Translations under genes and position numbers: made by a program
Source: Quillaja saponaria
Taxonomy: Eukaryota; Streptophyta; Magnoliopsida; Fabales; Quillajaceae
Assembly: GCA_029379385.1 (NCBI GenBank)
Contig: CM055608.1
Location: 24,302,350-24,366,349, forward strand
DNA: 64,000 nucleotides
Direction of reading: 5' to 3'
Part shown: positions 24,088-32,896 of the stretch, piece by piece
Numbering within the stretch: position 1 is the first letter of the stretch
How the letters are laid out: the number at the start of each line of letters is the position of its first letter
The notes under the pieces: generated by a model
Told to the model about the DNA's origin: nothing
What the model saw: the letters and a program-made list of their open reading frames with translations, nothing else
Database searches by the model: none

Positions 24088-27000
24088 CAAAGCAGGCAAT
24101 CCTGACAAGTTTATACAATGTTATTAAAATGCATAACAAGGCCTATCAGCAATGTTATTAAAATGCATAACAAGGCCTATTAGCAACAACAACTTTGAGA
24201 AAACAACAGAACTGTACCTTGCTTGATTGATGCAACAATTTGATTCTTCTAGCCTCTTGAACCTCTTCCAATAGCTCATCCACATGCTAGTGGCAAAAAA
24301 AAGTATGATATTGGTAAGTATTTACTACATCAACTTGAAACTTAACTGCATATTCAATAAGCATCTTTATGCATCTTAAATCTCTTATTCAATTTTCATA
24401 AAAAACTGAAGGATGATACATGATAGGAAAACACTATACATTACTAATATAACATGCATAGCATGAAATCACAGTTTCCTAACAAGTTAGGCTTTCTCAT
24501 ATGGATTGTTAACCATTTAATAATCTACATGTATCATACTATATTTTTTCTAAAATGGCATTAGTTCAAATTATAGGTTTCCTATATTCTTCAATACTTG
24601 AATCATAAAGATCCCCTTCTCATTCACTTTTGTTTTATGATCACTCTACCAGTATCTATTACGTCTAAGCATATGGACTTTAATTTTGATTAATATATTT
24701 CTCATTGGAAAACAACTTCTCCAAGCTTCCATTCCAGACAAAATTACTTTATCTAATTGAAGGAGGATAATTACAAAATATCATTTTTGCTGTAACTCAT
24801 GCCAATGTCTAGAGAGATATAACCCAGCAAAAAAAGTTGGAAAAAAATGTTAGAGTGATGTAAACTAAGATGATTGACTGATATTTGCTTTCTAGCTTTA
24901 TCAGGACTATTAGATATTTAAAATTATTATAATATGTATTATATTATAAGTTTTCATGTGCTTCCAAAAAAATTACCCTTTCCATGCCATTTTCATGTTA
25001 TTTTTCAAATCGTTTCCGTTTTTGGATTTATCAAAATGGCAACTTGAAATGACTTTTATTTCCTTGATAGGAAACCATAACAAAAGTTTCAATTTTTACA
25101 ATTTATGGACATGATCTAGAAGTAAGGAAATGGGCATTTGTCCTAAATCTATCATCTGTACTACCATTCACTAGCCGCTCATGCACTAGAAACTTCTTAT
25201 ATGTGTTCTGTCAATATTTACTGCTCTACTAGTAAAAGGCTTGCACTCCACCTAGATTATCGGATCATTTTCTATTTGTGAAATTCTTCTCCATTAACTT
25301 GAAATGATGTAAATACTTATGTTTCGGCACATTGGTTGATGGTTCTATCTTCACCAAGATTCAAAAATTCATGTCAAAACATGGAAAACGTTTATCTTTC
25401 CACATTACCCGAAACGAAACTCATTTACAAAAATGTAACTATCAAATTTCGACTAAAACGTGGTTGTTTTTACCTGTTTTCACATGAAACGGGGCCGTTT
25501 CTACTGCTTTTACAAAAAACGGATCAACACAGGACATTTTCAAGATTTGAACATCTAAAGTTATGGCTCCAGCTCTATTCATATTTTAGGATTTCAATTG
25601 TTTTTTTTTTTAATCTTATATAATATACTGCTCATATGGTATAACTTAGCGAGCTTATTCTTTTTAGGATTTCACACATATTAGGTCTCTTGTTTTTTAT
25701 TTATTTATTTTCAGTTTAACTCAATGATAGATAATTTTAAAATTTCAGGCCATATATATGTTAGTTCAAATTAAAATTTCATTAAATATAGGTTGAGCAA
25801 CACTATCAATTTCCGCTTAAACATTTTTAATATTTTGGATATGCACATGCTAGTCACTCTACTATTGGTTAGATGTATTGTAATTTGATATTTTTCATTA
25901 CTTTGTATGTCCATATTAAGAATTTTACTTTGATATGTATTTAATAGTATTCTTTCTATGTACTAACTTAATCATGTTGGATACTTACAATTACTAGTAT
26001 ATGTGTTTTATTATATTTTTCTATGCGTTTCCAAAAAAATTAACGTTTCTATGTTGTTTTCCAAATCGTTTCCATTTCTGGATTTATTGAAAGGGTACCT
26101 TAAAACAAATTTTAGTTCCTTGGTCTCACTTATCATATTTGGGAAACTTTATATTTTTTTTATAAGTAATGTTTTTATATTAAAGAAGAGTCATATGTTT
26201 TGTACACAAGACAGGTACAGACACAACCCACCAAAGATAAGAAAATAAACCTACAAATTACAATTCAACTCATCTAAGAAATCTACAAGATCATGGGAAT
26301 AAGGTTGAATAGACATGCATTAGAACCACATAAGTAAAAATGTTCTCTTCAGCTTCTCTAGTGACGTCATCTCATTATTGAAAATGTGATTGTTCCTTTC
26401 AAACCAAATCACCCACATCCAACAAAAAGGAACTACCCACCAAGCTAGCCTATTACATCTTCTTCCACTCTTGTGCTAGCTAAACAAGATATCCATAACT
26501 ATGCCGAGCAACATTAGGGTCTCAAAGCCCATGATAGCTTACGATTTTCTTGGTGAAATAAGAAGAATAAAACTTGAAGCATCAAGGACATATCAACCTC
26601 ACGCTCATTGGTTCTATTGAAGTTCATTTAGTCAATAAAAAAGGCATAGACCCTTGCAAGGAACATCATACGATTGTTTTGTTCTCCATTCTAACTGAAT
26701 AGCTTTAAGTGAATTTTGATATGATAAAACAACTTAATGCAGAAAAAAGAAGTGAATTCAACAATTTTGCACAGCAGACAGTTCAGAGATCAAGTTCACA
26801 AGAGAATCAAGCACCTATTAAAAGAACATCATATGCACCTCCGCACCCACTACCCCTTCTTTAATCCATTTTGACATCGCAACAGTTCTTTCTCAACTTT
26901 CATAGACTTCATTGTACATTAGTTTAGTGAAACAATAACAATATTTCACTCAGAAACCAATTATGCATAGAACATGGATAGGCACATGCATGCATGTAGT

Positions 27001-30000
27001 GTCTCATATCTGTGTTTAAAGTCTAACCTGTTTTTTGGAAGCTTCAACCTTTCTATCTTGTTCCTCAAGGGCTAATCCAAATCTTAGCACCACTGCCCTA
27101 GCACTTTCAATTTCAGCACAGGCAAATGATTTCTCTTGGTTAACCAACCTTTTATCATTTTCAGAAGCCTATAGTTCAAAGAATGCACTGAATGGAATCA
27201 TAGAAGATATATCTAAAAAAATTCCAATAGAATAAAAATGAAATAAACAAATTTTGTTAAAGGAAAACATTTAACCTTGGTTGAAGCAGCAGTGCAATGG
27301 AGTAAAGTGATTTTTTTTTAATACTAAAAATTAAGCTTTATTAAGGAATAAGAAGGTAACGTACAATTAGGAGGATAAAAGATCAGCCTTGATTTGGGAA
27401 CGAAGTGGAAGGTGGGAAAATGGTGTGAAACAAAATTACATAATACTTCTTTTTCATCTAACTAACAAACCTAATAAATTGTAATTCATGATGTGTCAAC
27501 AACTAACAACCTAATTTTCTCTCCATCTTCTCCACTTGCAGAGTGATTTATTTTTTTGTGATCCCAACATTAAAGTTTCCGCTCCAAAATCTTCTCTCAT
27601 TTTCCTTTTGTTTACAAATTAGGAAAATAGCTTTTTCCTCTTATTTTCTTCCACTCATATTCTTCTTTCCATTTTCACCTCTCCTAGATAAACCATAAAA
27701 GATATGAAAGATCAAAACGTCAAAATAACTACCACAAAAGGCTCCCCAATCTTATTGAACAGCAGGAAGAGAAACCTTCAAAAAAATTATATGAGGAAAA
27801 CAATAAGTACACAGTAAACAATAAAATTGCATCAAGAGAAGAACAGTAGGTAAAAGAAGAATAGATTGAAAGAAAAGGAATTTGCATATCACATATGACA
27901 CAATATATTCCCCAAATGAATATTTATGATAATTGGAAAGGAGAATGGTGATCTCACAAAAATTTGAATATGATTTTAACATCGTTAAACTACATAATGT
28001 AAGAGAAAATACATTTGACATTAGCTGGTTCATTGCCATGGCAAAATACTATTCCAAATTTTTAAAAGTGGTGTTATCTTTCCCATCAAGAAAGAGAAAT
28101 TTAGTTGTATCCACCCTTCATATTCTAGTCATCATCTATCCGAACAAGATAAGTATCTGTTAGAGTGTAAATATAGATAGGTTAGTTAGTGGGTCAATTT
28201 CTTTATTTATGTATAGTTGACTTACTTGTACTCCACACAATCTCATAGTATAAATTTATTATCTTGATATGAGGAATTCTCATCCAATTCATCAAAACAC
28301 TTTGGGTATCTCTCTTTTAGGTCTTATAATATCCTTCTCATCAGTAAGAAGTACTACCTAATCATGCCAAGGTACTAACTTTGTTTCGAGGTATCGTTTG
28401 GAAATGAATCCTGAAACAACATGAAAATGGTAAATTATTTGGATACGCATCTATTAAGAATATAATATTATTGTATTGTGTAGTCTCACATTGTTTAGAT
28501 ATAGAAATTTATGTTTTATTACTTACTATAAATAAAGCTTATGGATCTAGGCTTTGAGATACCAATCAAACCCAAATTTTTTTTTCTTATTTTTTTTTAT
28601 TTAATATGGATATCAGAGCGGGTTTAAAACCCAAACCCGATCTTGGCCCGATTTCCAAAACCCTAATCATCTTTTTTTTTTCTCTAGCCGCCACATGAAG
28701 AAAAAGAAAAAAAAAGGTTTTGCATCTATCCATCACTAAGCATAGTTATTTCCTCTATTCATGCCTAATTATTTTCTCTTCTAAATCCTTGTTACTCCCA
28801 CTTTTCTCTATCCCTAGTTATCTATTTCATCTAAAAGATGACTCAACCCCTTTTTTTTTCAAGCCTCTTTTATTTTAGGTTTCAACGGCTCAAATGATTA
28901 GATGATTCAAAAGTACCTTTGTAAACTTTCACGTTGTGTCTCTTTCTAGTGATACTCATTTTATTTTACTAGAAAATCTTCCTGTGTCTCTTTCCAGCGA
29001 TGCTATTTTTATTTTTTCAACAAATGTGGTTGTGCCTCTTTCCAGTCCTAGTTGTGCCTCTTTCCAACCAACACGAGTACTATTCAAAGATACCAGTATG
29101 TTTATCAAATGGATTGAAATTTGACATATTATTCTTAGATTGTTGTAAGTAAGTGAAAGTTTTGAGAGTGATAATTGCGTTTTATTTATACAAGATTGAG
29201 CATTATATGCTCCATCTTAAGGAGAGTATTAAAAATATAATATTATTATATTGTGTAATCCCACATTGTTTAGATATGAAAGTCTATGTTTTATTATTTA
29301 CTATAAATAAAGCTTATAGGTATAGGCTTTGAGATATTAATCAAGCCCGTAATCATTTTCCTTATTCTATTTTATTTAATTGCATCGAAACATATAGTAA
29401 AAAATATATTGTAATAATTGTAAGTATCCAACATAATTAATTTAATAAGCAGAAATTTAATAAACGTACAAATTGAAGAAAAATATTATATTACAATCAC
29501 ATCCATCCCTAATATTTGGAGCTCTTAGGAATGTATATATAATTGTGTGTGTGTATACATATATAATTTATGTAACAAAACTTACATAAGAATTTTATTT
29601 AACAAAAAATTTATGTTATTTCCATCTTGTTTTACCGAATTCATTAAGTTTCAAATGAAAAACTGCACTTTTCTTGTAGAAATGATGGAAACAATTTTCT
29701 ATTTCAACCAAAATTTCATGTTTCAATTCAGAAGGGGTGTTTAGCTTCCATTAGTGTGAAAACAGAAATGATTCACCAGTTTTGGTGAAAACGAAACAAA
29801 TATTATTTCATTAAATCATGCATAGCAAGCAAAATAGCTTAATCATTGTACTAAACCCTCAAAGAGGATTAACTACATAAAACATTTCATAAACGTCCCT
29901 CCATATTTGTAAACTTTTTTTCAGAATTTATTTAATAAAGTAACATGTAAACTAAAAAAAAAACCCAAGACTGTTAAGTTGCTAAAGAAATAATAATGTT

Positions 30001-32896
30001 TAAATGGTTGGCAGAAACTTATAGTTGATCAACTTATGAATCATACTTCCTTCACCTATTCCTCTAATATAATAGCTCAACAGCAAATATGGATTTGAAT
30101 CAGACAAAATAAACCTAGTAAGAAACTACAAGATGCTTCTGCAATATCTTTTCATTTCTTAAAATCCACTCGTGTAGAGGGCCAGATTCTTAAGATTTTG
30201 TGATGATCATTAATATTCAGGACATAACTGACAACTACAAAACTATTATTTTCTCAGACAGTTTAGTCATTTATCATTTTCTCTCCACTTAACTACTTAC
30301 ATATCTAACAAAAAGAAAATTAATTATCTCTCTTTTATTTATTTTAATTTTTTATTTTTTTTTGGGTGAGAAACTGGAGGTTGTTATTCACAATTTTTTG
30401 GGTACTGGTTACTGGATTGTTAACAAGCTAGCATAAAATTCCAAAATAGAATTATATACTTCCAGGTGATACGATATACATGTGAATCAATTATAAACAC
30501 ATTTCAGATAAACAAATTGAAGGAAATAGACACTCAGAATCTTAGGCATCTTACCTCTAATAGGAAGGAAATAGACACTCGGACATCTTACTTCTGATAA
30601 GAAGGAAATAGACGCTCAAGCACATTTTATTTTTATATCCATATTAAGATCTATAAAACCATGAAATGCTTGTCAATATTCTTTTGCTTTTTTTCTTTCT
30701 ATTTTAAGCCATGAAGATGCTCAATCAACCGTACAAACCTTAAACCCAACTTCTTAGGGTTCTCAATGACATGCAACCACAATTCAGGCTTTCAGGTAGA
30801 GGTACAGGACGACTGAACTTTACCATTATAGACCATGACAATAATGATATAAAAATTATTATTTACTCTTGCACAAACGTGATGTATCAACCAACCTTAC
30901 AATTATCTGTCAATTTACATAGTATTTACTTTTTAGTTATGGTTGATGGCACATTGTTTAGTGAAGAAAGTGACTCCAAATAGAGATGAATTTCATAGAA
31001 GCTTTTGTGTAGCTTAACCAATCTAATTTTTGATGTAATATAATTTAGTAGCTTGCACACTTCTATGCTTGGACAAAGTTCAAATTAGAGAAGATTTCTA
31101 CAGAGTTGTTTGACACTTTGATGACTGACATTACTAAACAAAATACAATCACCATATATCAGGACCCAGCCTACCTCAAGCAGCAATTTTTTATTAGATA
31201 TCAGTCCCAAAAGAACATGTTTAGATCAGAATTAGTTTGAACTATGCGAAATATCAGCTTTGGGTCTAGCCATGGGTTGGCCAATGAAGTAACATACCAT
31301 GTCATATGAGTGTAGAACAATTGCATGAGTGTAGAAAATATACACACATAAGGGCCTAATCAAACAGGTAAGATTATTTTTTAATAATCTAAATCGTCAA
31401 ATTTCACAAAAGCATTCAGACAATTAATCCATGATTCAATAAGGAAACTTTGGATGCCATAGAAGACCTGTTTAAGAAAGTTTGCTAGCTTCTTCACTTC
31501 AAACTTCTCTTGAATCAGTTCTCCTTCGTCTTGAGTCAACTTTACAGCTAAAGCTTCCACCTGCATGAAGAGAGTGTACATTGTGAGACTAACAAGAGAA
31601 ATAGATTGATCCAGGCATCTGCCATCTAGAAACATATTTCTTGAGCTCTACGAAAAAAGAAGGTAAGCCACAGTCTATATCATTGAGATGGAAAGTAATT
31701 TGAAACACCTGTGAATCTGGACATCCAGATTAAACATTTCTAACATGATGTTGATAATCCAGTAAGATAATATGCCTATGATTACTTGATCCACTCAAAA
31801 TGTAACTTTTATCTGAAATGCTTGCTTGTATCATGTGAATGTCTTACTTAACATTTTAAAGTAGTTAGATAATCACTTCTTTAAAATAATAATTTAAAGG
31901 AAACTTCTAGTTCATAAGTTTGAGTCTTCAATGCAGCCAGGAGTTTTTTAGCAGACATCTAACTTTCATATTTCAGCATTTCCATTATCTGCTACTAACT
32001 ACACTCTAAAGTAATACCACATATCAAATACTATGACCATCAATGCTCGAAACAGTTAGAACTAATATAAGAATTTGGCATGTCATCTCAAAGTCCATGT
32101 ACTGCAGCACACAGAATAATTGAAAAAGGTATGAACAACTACCATAGAGATAGCTTTCTCCACATCCTCCTTATTTCGGCCAGCCACACAGCCTCTTAGA
32201 AATTCTAATGCATCTCTCAGCTTCTTCAAGAGTAAATGTCCCTCCAAAGGAGCCACTTCTCTAATCTTTGCCTGAATTCCATAAAAACATCAATATACCC
32301 AGCTCGTATCATTAGAAGTTGGTAAAATACATCCCAAAAAATGAAATGAGGGAAAAACAGACAATGTTATGAACTGTTTTTGCTTCATGGTTTAGAGTTC
32401 CAACATAGGCATGGTTCTACCTCAAATAAAAACGTGTAAAATTTCTAGATTATGCAAGTTATTGAATCAAGCCATATGCATAAACAAATGGAAATATTGA
32501 GAACCTCATCAGACAACTTGGCGGAAGCAGCCAAATTCTTGTCAAATTTGCTCGCAAGGTCACGTACAGAGAGATGCTTGTGCTGCTCCAACAAATGGAA
32601 ATATTGGGAACCTCATCAGTCAACTTGGTGGAAGCAGCCAAATTCTTGTCAAATTTGCTCGCAAGGTCACGTACAGAGAGACGCTTGTGCTGCTCCAACA
32701 GTTGGGAAGCTTCCTGTTCGACAACATCCTTCAAGGGAGGGCCCAGATTACCCTCCTTTTGCTGTTCCAGTATTAGATTATCAGCTCCTAATTTATACTT
32801 TGGAAAACTATTTGAAGCAAAGCTCACATCAGCTGAAACAAAAAGAACTCCTTCACTGTGCATATTGACTTCGACTATAGGACTGATCTTCGTCAT
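5773..32896 (-). CDS. SCAB1: SCAB-type stomatal closure-related actin-binding protein, twelve coding exons
   Basis: Plant-specific actin-filament binding, bundling and stabilising protein; the Arabidopsis member acts in guard-cell closure. Coding exons, minus strand: 32896-32612, 32271-32143, 31560-31468, 27168-27028, 24286-24218, 10965-10882, 10635-10455, 8980-8864, 8696-8638, 6375-6241, 6113-5964, 5805-5773. All junctions are GT-AG and in phase, giving 491 residues against about 496 for the Arabidopsis protein. The N-terminal region includes [10 protein letters not shown] and [15 protein letters not shown] long charged coiled coil follows (about 60-265: [41 protein letters not shown]). The C-terminal Ig-PH region (about 275-491) has [39 protein letters not shown] and ends LAGPDDLV. 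The start is the family MTKISP, 18 bases inside an exon that opens at a splice acceptor. Introns of 13.25, 4.3 and 2.7 kb are full of insertions. The first coding exon carries a duplicated donor. Confidence 0.95.
6376..8637. other. SCAB intron between the 59-nt and 135-nt exons
   Basis: A 2.26-kb AT-rich intron. The stretch 7158-7505 has the look of a degenerate non-autonomous transposon: gcatggccccttcccaaaattttt near one end and tcccgtcactgac near the other. I could not define terminal repeats or a target duplication, so it stays unassigned. Confidence 0.45.
9423..9788. repeat. 122-bp tandem triplication in a SCAB intron
   Basis: Three copies start at about 9423, 9545 and 9667, exactly 122 bp apart. 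Each contains aatctctc(a/g)ggcttttgta, gatatcatgattcctt and cttgtcaaccaaa, with about a dozen scattered differences. The array lies in the 1.47-kb intron between exons 10635-10455 and 8980-8864. It does not touch a splice site and codes for nothing recognisable. Confidence 0.95.
10966..12185. other. Intron sequence upstream of the hAT MITE, nothing specific
   Basis: Part of the 13.25-kb SCAB intron, next to the 84-nt exon. AT-rich, with no coherent reading frame and no clear repeat. The stretch around 11690-11780 has the composition of old transposon DNA but no diagnostic motif. Confidence 0.4.
12186..12660. mobile_element. Non-autonomous hAT-type MITE rich in GAGCTCG
   Basis: 475 bp bounded by imperfect terminal inverted repeats: TAGGGCTGTCAACGAG at the left, and TAGGGGTGGCAATGAG when the right end is read in reverse. 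The flanks aatacaat (12178-12185) and gatacaat (12661-12668) form an 8-bp target duplication with one mismatch, the length typical of hAT elements. The inside is built from GAGCTCG/CGAGCT palindromes and has no coding capacity. It sits in the large SCAB intron, about 190 bp from the copia insertion. Confidence 0.8.
12855..13060 (+). repeat. 5' LTR of copia-1
   Basis: 206 bp, from TATTAGAGTGTAAATATAG (ancestral TGTTAG, as in the solo LTR at 28158) to TCTTACA, followed at once by the primer-binding site. It contains an extra internal partial duplication of the tattccacac segment compared with the other two copies of this LTR in the window. Confidence 0.9.
13718..15429 (-). mobile_element. 1.7-kb non-autonomous LTR retrotransposon inserted in copia-1 gag
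   Basis: A pair of about 446-bp LTRs (13718-14163 and about 14983-15429) flank a non-coding interior of about 820 bp. The outer ends carry a perfect 5-bp target duplication CAAGA (13713-13717 and 15430-15434). Orientation is minus: reading in reverse, the LTR at 14983-15429 is followed by the primer-binding site tgatatcaaagc (forward gctttgatatca, just before 14983), and the purine tract gagggag (forward ctccctc after 14163) lies before the other LTR. The interior has no gag or pol domain, so it must have been mobilised in trans. It is larger than typical TRIMs and smaller than LARDs. Confidence 0.9.
14555..14790. repeat. 57-bp tandem repeat inside the non-autonomous LTR element
   Basis: Four imperfect copies in register at a spacing of exactly 57 bp (tagagtcat-like landmarks at 14582, 14639, 14696 and 14753). 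Because 57 is a multiple of three and no stops intervene, the plus strand stays open as a 19-residue repeat (pattern CRVIVTLS.ALL.CL.DSA). The plus strand is antisense to the element, so translation is doubtful. Confidence 0.85.
18748..18830. repeat. Subterminal AAGATCG repeats of the hAT element (left end)
   Basis: Copies of AAGATCG or its complement recur within 100 bp of the left end (near 18747, 18784, 18799 and 18819). Related copies recur near the right end (cgatcttgc at 22793 and 22821, and aagatcatacaatctt near 22863). In hAT elements such short subterminal repeats bind transposase. This role is inferred from family behaviour. Confidence 0.6.
19128..21614 (-). pseudogene. Degenerate hAT transposase (BED finger, DUF659-like, dimerisation region)
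   Basis: Reading the minus strand from an ATG at 21614: a BED-type zinc finger ([19 protein letters not shown] near 21500), a basic linker, a DUF659/RNase H-like part (about 21300-20830, with [12 protein letters not shown] and [12 protein letters not shown]), further catalytic-region fragments (20586-20269) and a C-terminal part with SCGCERN-like sequence near 19750 ahead of an acidic tail (19128-19619, very rich in Asp and Glu). There is a stop near 21556, and frame is lost near 20810 with a further stop at about 20790, so no complete protein can be made. The acidic tail, though long and open, has no recognised fold. Confidence 0.85.
22917..23174 (+). other. Downstream remainder of copia-1 and its purine tract
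   Basis: The RNase H C-terminus (22917-23119) is followed by a short non-coding stretch ending in cgaggaggag, the probable polypurine tract that primes plus-strand synthesis. It confirms that copia-1 continues past the hAT insertion. Confidence 0.8.
23175..23361 (+). repeat. 3' LTR of copia-1
   Basis: 187 bp, homologous to 12855-13060, ending TCTTACA and followed by the GTAAT target copy. It carries its own short duplication (cttatttataatttttcttatttat) that the 5' LTR and the solo LTR lack. Confidence 0.9.
24055..24087. repeat. (TA)n(TG)n microsatellite
   Basis: A TA dinucleotide run passes into a TG run inside the large SCAB intron, about 130 bp from the donor-side exon 24286-24218. It is likely length-variable. 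Confidence 0.85.
24116..24183. repeat. 34-bp tandem duplication near SCAB exon 24218-24286
   Basis: Two almost identical 34-bp units (24116-24149 and 24150-24183) containing ttattaaaatgcataacaag. The second unit ends about 35 bp inside the intron from the 69-nt exon. Confidence 0.9.
24945..26126. repeat. Unclassified dispersed element with terminal direct similarity
   Basis: Segments at 24945-25075 and 26005-26126 resemble each other (ttccaaaaaaatta, tcaaatcgtttcc, ggattta in order), about 1.07 kb apart. The segment 25960-26060 also has an inverted relative split around the TRIM at 28385-28451 and 29382-29460. The region is therefore a repeated, probably transposable sequence. I see no transposase or clear terminal repeat, so the class is unknown. 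Confidence 0.5.
26150..26450 (-). mobile_element. 3' relic of an L1-type LINE
   Basis: The minus strand encodes, in frame, [19 protein letters not shown] followed by HIFNNE, then a stop. This is the signature end of plant LINE reverse transcriptase ORFs after the zinc-binding domain. A T-rich run at 26154-26160 is in the right place for the poly(A) tail of a minus-strand element. Only the last part of the ORF survives, consistent with 5' truncation. It lies in the SCAB intron between exons 27168-27028 and 24286-24218. Confidence 0.7.
26451..27027. other. Intron sequence, possibly more LINE relic
   Basis: The stretch next to the LINE tail (about 26451-26640) keeps a similar base composition and may be decayed reverse transcriptase, but frame is lost. 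The rest up to the 141-nt exon shows nothing recognisable. Confidence 0.4.
28158..28328 (+). mobile_element. Solo LTR of the copia-1 family
   Basis: 171 bp, starting TGTTAGAGTGTAAATATAG and ending TCTTATA, clearly the same LTR as 12855-13060 and 23175-23361. Flanks gtatc (28153-28157) and atatc (28329-28333) are a 5-bp target duplication with one mismatch. No internal region is attached, so it is a solo LTR left by recombination between two LTRs. It lies in the 4.3-kb SCAB intron. Confidence 0.88.
28452..29381 (+). mobile_element. TRIM (terminal-repeat retrotransposon in miniature), 930 bp
   Basis: Two LTRs of equal length, 155 bp (28452-28606 and 29227-29381), are flanked by a perfect 5-bp target duplication GCATC (28447-28451 and 29382-29386). 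The primer-binding site tggatatcagagc follows the first LTR at 28607, and the purine tract aaggagag precedes the second. The interior (about 620 bp) encodes no gag or pol and holds a repeated tgtctctttcyag motif at about 28935-29070. The surrounding sequence has an empty, inverted relative near 26020, which supports the boundaries. Confidence 0.92.
29460..31467. other. SCAB intron, no gene; small triplicate motif
   Basis: AT-rich intron sequence. Near 30521-30620 the motif gaaggaaatagacactc occurs three times at irregular spacing. No coding or transposon signature is recognised apart from possible extension of the dispersed repeat to about 29800. Confidence 0.45.
32485..32698. repeat. 107-bp tandem duplication across a SCAB splice donor
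   Basis: Two copies, 32485-32591 and 32592-32698, about 95 percent alike by eye, each from aaatggaaatatt to gcttgtgctgctcc. On the minus strand each ends the first coding exon with the codons for LTDE or LSDE followed by a GT donor: proximal at 32611-32610, distal at 32504-32503. Since 107 is not a multiple of three, only the proximal donor keeps the frame. Confidence 0.95.
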
